A stretch of DNA of 64,000 nt from Tubulanus polymorphus (GCF_964204645.1 NC_134029.1:4225001-4289000); one strand, 5' to 3'. Shown: positions 10,355-23,310, counted from the stretch's first letter. Numbers and translations are program-made. Notes: generated by a model not told the origin, from the sequence alone.

Positions 10355-13300
10355 ATGTCATGTAACTTTTTATTCGACGTGCTGAAATCCGTACAGGTCG
10401 AGGTGCTGAAAAATGGCGGGGCACTCGACCTGTTCCTCAATTTAAGTAAGTTTTTACTCATTACCTTATCTCAATTAGTATGCCTCAAATATCTCAATTA
10501 CTTATCTTGGTTATCTCAAATCCACAACATATCTAGCACAAATCTCTGAAATTTAATTTAAATAGTTCTCGAATCCGAAATCTTAAACTAGAATATCTAA
10601 ACTGCTAAACACTTATCCAATTCTATTCAGATAATTTTTTTATTCATTTGAATACCTCAGTCACTTTGAAAGTTTAATTATTTCAACTCTTAATCTCAAA
10701 AGTGATCACAAAAATATCGACGTTTCAATATCTCAAATATATTTTTTTTTTCAATTTTACTGATCTTAAATATTTCATTCTAGGTAGAATCTCAATTATT
10801 CTATTGAAAAGTTAAAAAACATAGAAACATTCAATAAGGAAAGACAATTATTTCTATATCTGCATTGAAACAGTAAATTAACTGCAGTAATAACGATAAA
10901 ACTATCCTTGATGTCTCGACATAGAATTTCCTTTCCGTCTCTCGACACAAATATTCACGGAACAAAATTGAATTGAATTTAATAGAATGTGACTCTGATG
11001 GATGGGATTTATTATAATGATGTAAAAACCTATTTCCGGGTCCAAATTTGACGTGCCGTTTGTAAGGAATTTCCATCATGTATCATTGATGCTGTTTAAT
11101 TCCTTTCAGAAAACAGCAAATAAACAGTTTGAAACTGTTTAATTGATTATAGGCCTCAGTCATCATTGACATCATTAGCTTGGACGCCACGGGTGGTGGG
11201 CGAGTCCTCCCTCCGTCCGGTCCAGACCGTATCAGGGCCTGGGCGCTGGCGCTGGGGCTGGCTCTGGCATATGCACCACCCACACGGCCTACATACAAAT
11301 AACTATTAAAAAGGCCTCCTATGTGAAGTTTGAATTTGAAACTCATCATTGCGAGTCAGGCCGAAATGTTTGATTGTTGAATTTGAAACTCATATTGCAA
11401 GTTAGAAAAGGTTTCTATTTTGTTGAAAGAATTATTTTCAATTAGGCCTAAAAAGCTACGGTAGGTACGGGACCCAAATATTTATCCATTCATAAGCCTA
11501 GCAACCCCAGCCTAGTGTTTTTCCAGCCTATGAGCGTTTTTTCCTGCGGGGAAATAGCTGTCATTATATTGACAGTGTCAGTGAATTATTCCGGTGATGG
11601 ATTCAGTATTCGAGGGGTAAGTAGTGATTTATTTGAAATATCTCATTAATATCGGTATATGTGAAATAGGCCTAGATTCCAATTATTATTCATTATTCAC
11701 TGTTTAATGATGTTTTGTTTTATGATTGAATGAAAATGTATTTGATATTTTGTAGTAAATGGATTTTATTGATTTATATGAAGTCACCTGGTTGTGGGAG
11801 AAAGTTTGAATAATTGCGCAACTTACAATAACAATGTACTAAATGTAAGTATAATCGATCCCTCATTTATTCATTATTTAATGATTTATATTGGTTTTTT
11901 ATGACGACGTAGATGAAAATGTGTTTATTATATTTAGAATGAATTTGTTGAATTGAAGCCGGCTATGAATTGGTTATGCAACGTCGCAGCACCGCTTCTG
12001 AGTTCAGCACCTGATACTAGGCTACCCAGTAGTGAGATTGGCCGCCTTCTTCATTACTACAAATTAAGTACTATCAACCCACATCAACCCAGTTGCAGTG
12101 TATAATCATCCCAGTACTAGTGATACCAGTGTATCAAGCCAGCACCCAGTACCAGTGATACCAGTGCATCATCCCAGTACCAGTGATACCAGTGCATCCT
12201 CCCAGTACCAGTGTTACCAGTGCATCAAGCCAGTACCAGTGATACCAGCGCATCAAGCCAGTACCAATGATACCAGCGCATCCACGCCCAGTACTTATTA
12301 TTGTTAACTGTAGCTGTCTGGTTATTCTACAAACTGCTGATTGTTGATTGTTCGGTTTCTATTGGTTTTGGTTTCTGTGAATACTTCAATAAAATGATAA
12401 AATAAAAAACATTTTAAATAAAATGATTCATTGAGAAATCAGAATTGTCAGAATAATTTTTTTGGTTGAAATTCAATATTCAGTAAACGAATCTAAAGTA
12501 TTGGCCCTTATCAGAATTAAGATAACTGACTGGCAGCCTTTGTTGTTTCTCGGTCAAAATAAGTACATTTTGCATATTTTTTCTCGTCTTGAATTTTGGT
12601 TATACATTTATGATACCCTTTATTTCATCATCTCAAAAACATTTTTTGATCAGAAACAAAATGGCTTTCTTATGGGTATTTATGCCGCAAAAATCATTTT
12701 TAAGCCTGATGCTAGCCGTATTACAAAAAATTTGAAATTTGAAATTGCTATATTTGGGGAAGGGATATTCAATGAAACCCGCTTTCCAATGAGTTTTTAT
12801 GGGTTTTGATGGGTTAGGGGGATTATCCGTCGTCGTCTGTCCGTCCGTCTGTCGGTCTGTCCATCCGTCAACTTTTGCTTCAATTTGCTACTAGTGCTAC
12901 AGTTCTTTTCTGATCTTGACGAAACTTGGTATGTAGATACTACGGGCCAAGGGCTAAAAAGTTACAGAGCCATTTTCCCAATTTGATCTCTAGGGGGCAC
13001 TGTACGGGTGGCACTTGTAAAATCTTTAAATTGCTTCTTGTCCTACAATTATTGTCCGATGTTGACGAAACTTGGTATGTAGATACTATGGGCCAAAGGC
13101 TAAAAAGTAATAAAGCCGTTTTCTGGATTTGAACTCTTGAGAGTGCTGTGTAGGTGGTCCTTGTAAAGTCTTATCATAAAACAGCGGAGCTGTATCAGCC
13201 GATAGGCTGCTTGTATTGATGTAAATATCATCAACTACTTTCATAAACCTTAACAGGTTTCTTGATGCGTCCCTCCATTTTGAATTGTTTATTTGTATCA

Positions 13301-16300
13301 CCATTGTACAATTCTTATACATGTAAATCAAAATGGTAAATGAATTATCATGTTGTGATATTATTTTACTTGAATTGAACAGCATCGAAACTCCCATAAG
13401 GAGAACTGAAAATTATGAAAATGTTAAGCATTTTCTGTGAATAGCTAAAATCGGGTTTAAGTGAAAATGAATTTTGGTGTTTGATTTCAAGACAAATCGC
13501 TTTTTGTAAATGGTTAAAATCCGTTTCGGAGGAATACACATAAAGATGTATTCAAACATTAAAATGTATTCAAACGTAGCATTTTGTCAGAATATTGTCT
13601 TAGATTATGTCAAATATGAGCTGAACATTGTTAAATACAACTCCAGAACTACATCAGAACCACTAGTACCATATCCTCTTGATGAAGTCGTGGGAGATAA
13701 ACTTTTACCTGTGCTGCGTCTGTGTGAAGTTTTTGTGTTTATCGCCACAACTCAAAAACCTTTGAATTCTTAAATAAGCTGTGTCTGAAGGATTCGATAT
13801 TCAAGGGGTAAGTGGCTCATTTGAATAAGTTGTGAATTTATGTGAAATAGGCCTTCATTGAGGTGAAGTGACCCAGTCGCTGATCCTTCATCAATCCAGG
13901 GCTCATGGTTTCAGATCTTGGTTATTTTGAATGTGAATAAATCAGCAGTGAATTGATTGGCAATCTGTCTAACCAGGGCGAACCTGGTTTTTATTGTTAG
14001 TCGATTAAAGGTCAGAGCTAATAACCAAAGGCACTATAGTTCGGTCGTTACATATTTCAGTGTCGGCCATCTTGAAACTAGGTGCGAACTACAGCAACCG
14101 TGCTCAATCCCGCGGTCGACCGTTTCCGGACTGTAGTTCTGACTAACTGTCATTCGGTTTCAATTTGTCACCTCCTTCGAAAACGGAGGTTTGCCGGGGC
14201 AGGCAAGCTCCATTATTTATGATGTAGTTCAATTAAAAATTTATCAAAAATATAATACAATTTTCATAATACAAAATATATATAAAAATATGTACGAGAT
14301 AGATATATCTAGCGATAGAATAAATGCTGAAAATTAATTGTTATTTAGAAACACGAATGTTGACACAGAACCCCCAAATAAGGCATTGTAGTTATCAATG
14401 GATAAAAACGTTATCATAACGGTTTTTACTGCGTCAAAAAATAGGCCTAATTCCGGATGTCATTTATTATTGATTAAATCAATACAAATTGTTTTATTTG
14501 TAGAATTGGATGTAGCCAGCAGTGAATTGGTTTGATAACATGGCCGGCGCATGATATATAGATAGCTTTTGCCAATGGTGAAACGTTATATTTGTAATAT
14601 CCTCGAGAACTGATGTATTGAATATCCCGTTTGGTAACTTAAATGATAATCACGTTGAGAAATGTGATGTTTTGGTTAACAGTCAGTTCAGGCTGGTTGA
14701 ATGATTGTTCAAACGATTTGGAACCAAAGCTTTCCAATTATGTACTTCGATTAAAACAAAAAATCTAGTATATTTGCGACTATATATGTCCTTTGATTTC
14801 TGATGAAATTTGAATCAAATTCTTTGCATTGTTTTTCTACCATGAAAAAAATGTAAAAAATCTTTGAAATATGTGAAAATTGAATATGATTTACCATGTA
14901 CTGTCTATAGTCGCGTTCACACGACAACTAGTTAGACCGGTCTAAATGGGTCTGTACCTGGTCCGGTCCAAATTTAGACCCGACCAAATTTTGGTGAGCG
15001 TTCACACTGTGTTTTGACACGCGGTGATAAAATCGCTTGTCACCGGGCCCACAAGATGTAGCCATCTGCTGAATAATTAATTGCGCCTGGATGAAGTCTT
15101 GCTTCCAGATTCGAGGTTGAATTCGAGGTTTAGACATTTTTGCGAATTCGATTTTGTTCTAAGTATCATTTAAACACGGTTCAAAGCACGGCAGTAAAAC
15201 GGATGATGATCGCGATGTACGAATACGAATAAGCTCCAAACATTTCCATAGAAAAGGGAGGAAAAACAGTACATGTACTTAAAAATAATTACATAAACGG
15301 TCATAAAAGCATTTTAAACTTGATAAAATGGACTCACACTCTACTGCAGAGGTCGCGACATCTACCACAGAGATTCAGAATCACGATTTAGACCGGACCT
15401 GGTACCGTGTTTCTGTCCACACACACTTGTTTAGACTGGTCCAAAATTTGGTCCGGACCTGGTTCGCTCTTTTACACAGTGGCAAATTAGACCAGTCTGA
15501 ACTAGACCGGTCTAATTTGGAATGGTATTTTTGTCCGTGTGAACGCTTGGTCCGGTCTAAATTGGACCGGACCAAATTTAGACCGATCTAAATTTCGTCG
15601 TGTAAATGTGCCTTATAGTTAAGATAATAGAATATGAACAAATTAAAGTAATTATTTTGTCTTGATTATTTGTTACTGAGCATTTTCTTAAACGATATTA
15701 AGAACGGATTGAGGAAATGCATAATGGATTTTCTTGATATTTGGTTTATACTTATTTCTACCCCAGAGGCATCTGCAGTTATACCCGAACTGTATTGATA
15801 GCAATGGGCGTTATAAATGTTATGAAAATGAATTAACGATAATATCAAATTTGATAATTATGAGGAATGAAGAAGATACATTTGAAAGCTTAAACAGCAA
15901 CAATCTACAAAAAACGATGTCAGGCTGGATCATAATGAGCTGTTATGAGCTTTCTCTGGTTTTCTGTTAAATTATGATATGAGTTATTCCAAAACAAATT
16001 TATGTAGTTGTGAAACCTGAACTGTACCATAATTCCAGTTATTGGTATGAACCAATTTTACCTATGCATTCCTAAAGCTAATACCATCACCATTATTGAT
16101 GTATGTACACATACTATGACAAAACTGAAATTGCCTTCAAAGTCTTGATTTAGAAATGAATCAGATAAACTGGCAATTAATTGCATATTTGCAGTTAAGT
16201 CTACGTGGTATTAATGTGTAATATTCATGATCCTTAATAGTTTTTCTTTTCATTTCAGCTGAATCAATTGTTATTGATTCTGTCAACAGAAAAGATGAGT

Positions 16301-17004
16301 CTGGCCACGCTTATGAGGCAGCTTCCCTTCTACAAAGAAGATTAAAAAGGTGCGTGGAGCGTTTATCGTCTCATAAGCCCGGGGAGCCAAATCCACCAAC
16401 ACCGTTGGCTCCCCCGCGGGTGGTGGACCCTGCTTCTGCGGTGCAGGTGGTTGCGGTCACCGTATCTTCAGATACGGAGGTCGTGCCACCTGTTATCGTG
16501 AAGCAGGAGGTCGCCCCTGCCGTGGTTGCCCCGACAGAGGCGCCACAGGTCCAGACTCCTGCACCGCGCAGGTCGCCCCGTAAGAATAAAAAAGATGTGA
16601 ATTATACAGAAGGTTCGGGGCGGCCTAATAAAAAAAGAACACCAAAACGTGCGGCTCCTCCACCACAACCAAATTTTGAGGAGTCCAGTGATGAGGAGTC
16701 CTCAGCGGCTCCTGGAGCTCCACAACCAGGGCCCCCACCACCACCACAACCACCTGTGTGCGTGCAACCTAAAAGAAAAAGAAAAAGAAATAATAATGAT
16801 GATAATAATATGCCCGCCCAGGCTGGAACATCGGGCGCTCCAGCGGGGGTACCACCCGCCCCCGCTGTAGAGCTGGTTGCACGCGGCCCTGGTTGGTCTC
16901 GAAACATCCGCATTAAAGATCCTGTGCAATTGCTCCGCGATGTTGAAGGGGCCTTTGATGGAAACTATACGTTTATGAGAAATAAGAGAGCAAAAAGAAA
17001 TTAA
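10355..17004 (+). CDS. Unrecognised basic, proline-rich, probably nuclear protein (2 coding exons)
   Basis: Coding exons 10355-10445 and 16259-17004 join in phase (TTA A|CT) through a gtaagt donor and a ttcatttcag acceptor, giving 278 aa. Residues 1-60 look folded (hydrophobic LFDVLKSVQVEVL, LDLFLNL, then an amphipathic helix with LLQRRLKRCVERL). Residues 70-240 are disordered and rich in Pro, Ala, Ser and Glu, with basic clusters PRRSPRKNKK, KKRTPKR and a nuclear-localisation-like KRKRKR near 202, an acidic EESSDEESS and a SUMO-consensus VKQE (K112). The C terminus GWSRNIRIKDPVQLLRDVEG looks structured and ends KRAKRN. I do not recognise the family. A domesticated or mobile-element origin is possible, but no enzyme domain is seen. 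The intron is 5.8 kb and repeat-filled. Two poly(A) signals follow. Confidence 0.6.
12085..12300 (+). repeat. 28-bp minisatellite
   Basis: About seven imperfect copies of a unit containing cagtgataccagtgcatc and cccagtac. The open frame across it is a by-product of the repeat. Confidence 0.75.
12810..13150 (+). repeat. Dispersed repeat: gtccgtccgtctgt tract plus tandem 145-bp unit
   Basis: A tgtccgtccgt-type tract is followed by two copies, about 145 bases apart, of gacgaaacttggtatgtaga plus gggccaa.ggctaaaaagt. It is non-coding; the layout suggests a high-copy dispersed element. Confidence 0.6.
14911..15613. mobile_element. Terminal-inverted-repeat element (MITE-like), about 700 bp
   Basis: The ends are long imperfect inverted repeats: the left end reads TTCACACGAC, then TTAGACCGGTCTAAAT and TGGTCCGGTCCAAATT; the right end, reverse-complemented, reads TTTACACGAC, then TTAGATCGGTCTAAAT and TGGTCCGGTCCAATTT. 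TATAG flanks both ends (14906-14910, 15614-15618) as a candidate target duplication. The arms also carry an inner repeated GCGTTCACAC. The interior has only short ORFs (for example 14928-15137 minus), none recognised. Superfamily not assigned. Confidence 0.7.
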
Positions 17005-17244
17005 AAAACCATCCCCTTCACTCGCCATCACTCCGGGCAACAACATCAGCCCATGCACGTCTGCAGATCGGCACTCCTTTCATCATTCATTTTTATTATC
17101 GCTCAAGTGAGAACTCGTTCATTTCGTTTCATTTCATTTCTTCGTCGGTCTGCAGTTGGCGCGGTGCCATAAAATATCTGTCAACCCCCTTGCATTAGGA
17201 ACCAGTGGGCGTGCAGTCCTGCATTTCAATTTTATTTTTAAAAA

Positions 17245-17257
17245 AATAAAAAATAAA
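17245..17257 (+). terminator. Two overlapping poly(A) signals after the proline-rich gene
   Basis: AATAAA occurs at 17245-17250 and 17252-17257, about 240 bases past the stop codon. The 3' UTR between stop and signals holds no other feature. Confidence 0.6.
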
Positions 17258-17485
17258 AACCAGATGCTACCGGTTTTATAGGGAGTTTTACGGTTCTCCT
17301 GAAAAAATTATAAAAACTAAAAATAAAAAAAGAAACCATCAATTCATTTCATCCCTTTATTTATTTTATTGGGCAAATTAAAATTTGTTCCATCATATCA
17401 TCCATACTTATTTAAAATGATTTTAATTTTTTTTTTGACTGTACGTCCCGCTGTGTTCCTACCAAACCCTCCCACACCATTCCTT

Positions 17486-17930
17486 CATTCAAATTGACTC
17501 ATGCAGTTCCATTCCTGCATTTGAACTGACTCATGCAGTTCCATTCCTGCATTTGAACTGACTCATGCAGTTCCATTCTTGTATTCGAACTGACTCATGC
17601 AGTTCCATTCTTGTATTCGAACTGACTCATACAGTTCCACTCCTGCATTCAAAATGACTCATGCAGTTCCACTCCTGCATCCTCAAACTGACTCATGCAG
17701 TTCCATTCCTGCATTCGAACTGACTCATGCAGTTCCACTCCTGCATTGAAATTGACTCATGCAGTTCCACTCCTGCATCCTCAAACTGACTCATGCAGTT
17801 CCATTCCTGCATTAAAACTGACTCAATGCAGTTCCATTCCTGCATTCGAACTGACTCATGCAGTTCCATTCCTGCATTCGAAATGACTCCTGCAGTTCCA
17901 TTCCTGCATTCGAACTGACTGCAGCAGCAT
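17486..17930 (+). repeat. 32-bp minisatellite with an AP-1 site in each unit
   Basis: About 13-14 copies of a 32-34-bp unit, ctgactcatgcagttccatt followed by cctgcattygaa. Most units contain TGACTCAT, a consensus AP-1 (Jun/Fos) site. ORFs on both strands are repeat by-products. Confidence 0.85.
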
Positions 17931-17939
17931 TCAGCCTCA

Positions 17940-19600
17940 GTATCCATCTTTACCATCTGTATCCATCCTTGCCATTTTTCAGTGGCAGTACTCGTGGTAA
18001 TTAATCACCTATTCAATTGCTGTAATCATTATGGCCTTTTGAAAAGTCCTCTAGGACACGCTGGAAAGTGCCATCTCTGCCATAATTTTTCTGTGGAGTT
18101 TGAAAAAATTTTTAAAAGAACGTCTCTAAAAGTGTCTCTTCCAATAATGGATTTTTCAAATATAAGAATTGCTTTGATTCACATAATGTGATTCTTTTCA
18201 AAACACGGAGAAGGAACAGCTATGTTTTTCACATAATGCGATTTCTTATAGAATTACATTGAAATACAATGCGTTCAATGTTACCCCACCCCTGATACTA
18301 TGACGTTCATATGTCAAGTTTAAAATCTTTGTTCATTGTTATTAAAATACTTGTTTTTCTAGTTACAGATTTATTTGATTTATCGCAAAAACTTGAAATG
18401 TTAATATCTATTGCCAAACAGCGGAAGGAAATCCTTTAAATGTGAACGGATGGATTTCAAATATCCACTCGTTTAGGAATAGGAATATGTATTCATACCA
18501 ATAATTACACGACATTGGATAAAATATTGCACAAGAATGGAAATCACAGCAAAAACAACGGTAATCAATTTCATTACACTTATTGGATCAACTACGTTCA
18601 TCTTTATAGAACGGTTCTGAGAGTAACTTTCTGTTAGCTCTGGGTGGTAGCGTTGTAACCACTGGATATACACAGCTGATATTTTGTCATTGGGAGAGAA
18701 ATAGGCGTTGGAATTAATATGGAAGGTTTTGTCCATCAGCTCTTAGTGGATTGGAAGTACTGAGAGAAATGAGCAAATGAATTTTCCCCATTTCTACTTA
18801 TCGATGCTTGACCTCGTACCTCGATAATGACGTCACTGGGATAGTCCTTCAGCATCCAAGTTGGCCTTGTAAAAATTGTATGAATTGTGTTGCCATGTGC
18901 CAGTGAGTCATGGCTACGAGCAATTATCTCAACTAAATTGATCTCAACTAAATTGCTCGTAAGTCATGGGAATAACCTAATACCATGCAAATCATCATAG
19001 TTGAACACGCTTACTACACAGTGGTTTTGTGTGCACTAAGATTTCATCTTCATACCTTATTGCAAATCCGATAAATCCATTTAAATGCTCAACGGTAAAC
19101 TTTACTCAATTGATCCCGCTGCACCCATGGTCCTATTTAGGGTGTGAAATGGAATGATTCACTTGATCGATGATCAATACATGAATTTCATAATTGATAA
19201 TTGCGATAAAATAGAACCTTATAGAATTCTGTAAAGATTCAGTTAAAACGCGAAATAAAAAAGAATGATCTCTGATAAGAGAATTTGTTGTTGTCAAGTT
19301 GGTGAAGTTGTATTGGCTAATAATGAGCCTAATTATCATCAGGCTCAGAATTTGACTTGTTTATTGAGCAGAGGAGAGAGAAAAAGTATTTCGCTAATTA
19401 AGCTAATGAATAAAAGATAAGATTGAGATACTTTTAGATAATGTGATTGAAAATTGAGATTAATCATCGATATTTTGAAATGAAATTGCTCGGATTTGAC
19501 CTAGGATCAGCAAGTATTGAAACATCATTAACGATGAATTGAAATGATTAATTCTAATCAAAATTAGATATTATTCAAATTTTGGATGTTCAAAATTGCC
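17940..19600. other. Intergenic, no recognised gene
   Basis: An 87-codon minus-strand ORF (18473-18736) has a possible membrane segment (ISVMKLITVVFAVISILVQY) but no family I recognise and no splice context. A palindromic CRE, TGACGTCA, lies at 18828-18835. A small inverted repeat (ACGAGCAATT / AATTGCTCGT) surrounds a duplicated atctcaactaaattg near 18915-18962. Confidence 0.35.
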
Positions 19601-19604
19601 AAGT

Positions 19605-20530
19605 GTATAGAGGATATATACTTGGGAAATTGGAGAATTGATCCCTTGTATAGAGGACAGAGAGGAAACCTCTTTAAAGAGGACAGTCAGATAAAAGGGA
19701 ATTTAATTCCTGTATAGAGGACAGTCAGAGAGGAAACCCCTGTAAAGAGGACAGTCAGATAAAAGGGAATTTAATTCCTGTAAAGAGAGGTCAGTCAGAG
19801 AGTGCAGGTTAAATTCCTGTATAGAGGGCAGTCAAGAGTAGGTTAAACCCTTGTATAGAGGACAGTCATATAGGGAACCCCTGTATAGAGGGCTGTCATA
19901 TACATGGGAAGTTGATTCTTGTACAGAGGACAGTCAGAGGACGGGTTGAATTCCTGTATAGAGGACAGTCATAGAGAGTAGTTTGAACCCCTGTATAGAG
20001 GACAGTCATAGAGAGTAGGTTGAACCCCTGTATAGAGGACGGGAGAGAGAGTAGGTTGACCCCTGTATAGAGGACAGTCATAGAGAGTAGGTTGAACCCC
20101 TGTATAGAGGACAGTCATAGAGAGTAGGTTGAACCCCTGTATAGAGGACAGTCATAGGGAGTAGGTTGACCCCTGTATAGAGGACAGTCATAGAGAGTAG
20201 GTTGAACCCCTGTATAGAGGACGGGAGAGAGAGTAGGTTGACCCCTGTATAGAGGACAGTCATAGGGAGTAGGTTGACCCCTGTATAGAGGACAGTCATA
20301 GAGAGTAGGTTGAACCCCTGTATAGAGGACGGGAGAGAGAGTAGGTTGAACCCCTGTATAGAGGACAGTCATAGGGAGTAGGTTGACCCCTGTATAGAGG
20401 ACAGTCATAGAGAGTAGGTTGAACCCCTGTATAGAGGACGGGAGAGAGAGTAGGTTGACCCCTGTATAGAGGACAGTCATAGAGAGTAGGTTGAACACCT
20501 GTATAGAGGACGGGAGAGAGAGTAGGTTGC
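19605..20530 (+). repeat. 36-38-bp minisatellite
   Basis: About 24 copies of cctgtatagaggacagtcat plus agagagtaggttgaac. The first copies are diverged and the later ones nearly uniform, with higher-order alternation between 'acagtcatagagag' and 'acgggagagagag' forms. It ends in a (CAT)n run at 20529-20556. Minus-strand ORFs here are repeat by-products. Confidence 0.9.
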
Positions 20531-20559
20531 ATCATCATCATCATCATCATCATCAATAG

Positions 20560-21229
20560 CCAACAAACATTTCAGCGATATTCCAGTTATTGAACAGTTA
20601 GTGTTATGATTATTGCCGTTACAGTGTTTCATTTATTTCCTAAAGATTCAACCAAATTCTATGTTTCAAGGCATTCATTGCTTAAGATTCCAATTTACTC
20701 CAACTTTTGAGTTTTTGAACTAATTTTCTCTAATCTGTATTGTATTTTAAATTGTTTTATTTGTACTTATTTTAAACTTCTTTATTTGTTTATAATTTAG
20801 AACCATTTTATATTTTTAAGAACTGAATAATATTCATTTTTTTTAAACACGTCGACAGATCAATTTGATGAATTATTTATCTTGACTATATTTCTCTATG
20901 TATTTGACTATATCATATATTGGAACCCAAGATATTTGAAACGGATAACTGAAGGTCCAGGTTTTATCACTGAATACTCTTTGACACAATTACGTGGTCC
21001 ACAACGCAGATATAAATAGTGGTTATGTAAAAGGCCCATATATTATAATGTATGCATGAAGAGCTTGTACTCATAGTTCATATGAAATGTGATTGAGAAC
21101 TTTTTCTCGTACTTTATTTTATCTTCTTTTCTTGATTTTCCTAGTTTTTTAAAGATATTTTCAGTTTGTCAGTGAGTTTATTGTCTTCACTTTTTGATTT
21201 CAGTTTATTTGTTTATTGTGTTTAGATAT
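20560..21229. other. AT-rich intergenic sequence
   Basis: No ORF, RNA gene or repeat structure was recognised between two arrays. Confidence 0.4.
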
Positions 21230-21475
21230 AGTTATTCAAGTCTATTCATGGCTATTTATTTAAGTATATTTCTAGTTATCTAAGTATATTCAGATCTAGT
21301 TATTTAAGTCTAGGCCAAGTTACTTAAGTCTATCAATGTCTAGTTATTTAAGTATATTTAGGTCTAGTTATTTAAGTCTATATAGGCCAGGTTATTTAAG
21401 TCTATTTAGGCCAAGTTATTTAATTGTATTTAAGTCTTGTTATTTAAGTTTGTTTAGGTCAAGTTATATGATTAT
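21230..21475 (+). repeat. 24-bp minisatellite
   Basis: Roughly ten imperfect copies of a unit like ctagttatttaagtctattt plus aggc. Confidence 0.75.
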
Positions 21476-21489
21476 TTTTAAAGGAATGA

Positions 21490-23310
21490 AGTCATTTGTT
21501 TCTATATTCGGGATAAACAAGTTTTCATCATTGATAAAATTACTCTTGGGATCATCAATAAAGTACATTAATGTTAACTCATCAGATATTTTTAATCATG
21601 ATAGAATATTGTTAGGTTATTTTCTATTGTTTTATGAACTGAGGGTAAATTTGTCATTGATAGAATTACTCTCGGGATCATCAGTAATATACATTTATAG
21701 GAACGCTTCATCAGATTTCTTTTTCTGAATTTTCAAAAATTAGTTTTATTGAAACAGTTTGTAATAGACCTTTTTCTTTTTTGAACTGAGGGTAAATTTG
21801 TCATTGATAGATTTACTCTCAGGTCATCAGTAAAATACATTTATTATAAAGTGACTAGGATTAACACTAAGATATATTTAAGGTAAAATTGATCAGTTTT
21901 AATCATGATAGAATACTGTTAGATTATTTTTATTGTTTTATGAACTGATGGTAAATTTGTCATTGTTAGAATTACTCTCAGTTCATCAGTAAAATACATT
22001 TATAGGTACGCTACATCGGATTTCTCTTTTTGAATTTTCAAAAAAATAGTTTTATTGAAACGAATAGAATTTTATTATTTGTTTTTGTAAAATGAAGATG
22101 AAATTATGTTTATAATGGAGGTTGATAAGCTTTTTCCGATCATGATAGAATTTTGTTAGGTTTTTTATTGTTTTATGAACTGAGGGTAAATTTGTCATTG
22201 ATAGAATTACTCTCAGGTCATAAGTAAAATTCATAAATTATAAATTTAGAAGGATTATCAGTAAAATATATTTATAGTAAAATTGATCAGTTTTAATCAT
22301 GATAGAATATTGGTAGGCTATTTCTATTATTCTATGAACTGAGGGTAATTTTTTCATTGATAGAATTACTCTCATGTCATTAGTAAAATTCATAAATTAT
22401 AAATTTAGAAGGATTATCAGTAAAATATATTTATAGTAAAATTGATCATTTTTAATCATGATAGAATATTGGTAGGTTATTTTCATTATTCTATGAACTG
22501 AGGGTAAATCTGTCATTGATAGAATTACTCTCAGGTCATCAGTAAAATTCATAAAATATAAATTTAGAAGGATTATCAGTAAAATATATTTATAGTAAAA
22601 TTGATCAGTTTTAATCATGATAGAATATTGGTAGGTTATTTTTATTATTCTATGAACTGAGGGTAATTTTGTCATTGATAGAATTACTCTCAGGTCATCA
22701 GTAAAATTCATAAATTATAAATTTAGAAGGATTATCAGTAAAATATATTTATAGTAAAGTTGATCAGTTTTAATCATGATAGAATATTGGTAGGTTATTT
22801 TCATTATTCTATGAACTGAGGGTAAATTTGTCATTGATAGAATTACTCTCAGGTCATCAGTAAAATTCATAAATTATAAAGTTAGTAGGATTAACACTAA
22901 AATATATTCAAAACAAAATTGATCAGTTTTAATCATGATAGAATACTGTTAGGTTATTTCTATTGTTTTATGAACTGAGAGTAATTTTGTCATTGATAGA
23001 ATTACTCTCAGGATCAGCAGTAAAATACATTAATCATATAGTTAGTTGGATTAACACTAAGATATATTTAAAGTAAAATTGATCAGTTTGAATCATGATA
23101 GAATACTGTTGTGAGGTTATTTTTATTGTTTTATGAACTGAGGGTAAATTTGTCATTGATAGAATTACTCTCAGTTCATCAGTAAAATAATGATAAAGTT
23201 TTATATGTTTTTTTTTATCATGATAGAATACGGTTAGGTTTTTTAATGATTGATGAACTGAGGGTAAATTTTGTCATTAATAGAATTACTCCTGGGTCAT
23301 TGAAATATTT
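21490..23310 (+). repeat. 160-bp satellite array with an internal palindrome
   Basis: About 11 copies. The anchor gaactgagggtaa recurs at about 22176, 22336, 22493, 22653, 22812, 22972 and 23134, giving 157-162-bp spacing. Each unit contains an inverted repeat; the best is CTGAGAGTAATT at 22975-22986 facing AATTACTCTCAG at 23000-23011. AT-rich and non-coding. Confidence 0.88.

Larger units (their letters stand above)
11480..13860 (+). repeat. Duplicated exon-donor-like segment within the 5.8-kb intron
   Basis: Two copies of a short segment end in the same strong donor context: near 11600-11620 (ggattcagtattcgag, then gggtaagtag) and near 13786-13806 (ggattcgatattcaag, then gggtaagtgg). Similarity continues about 60 bases downstream to gtgaaataggcct. 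They may be duplicated alternative 5' exons or just repeat copies. The remaining intron has no clear gene. Confidence 0.4.

Noticed and set aside
19896-20556. Minus-strand ORFs reading TVLYTGVNLL repeats
   Set aside because: Frame openness follows the 37-bp unit; the composition changes with each unit-length variant.
17240-20560. CRISPR array
   Set aside because: Direct repeats are contiguous minisatellite units without unique spacers, and the sequence is animal DNA with spliced genes.
21336-22711. ORFs across the 24-bp and 160-bp arrays
   Set aside because: Repeat by-products without conserved start or domain.
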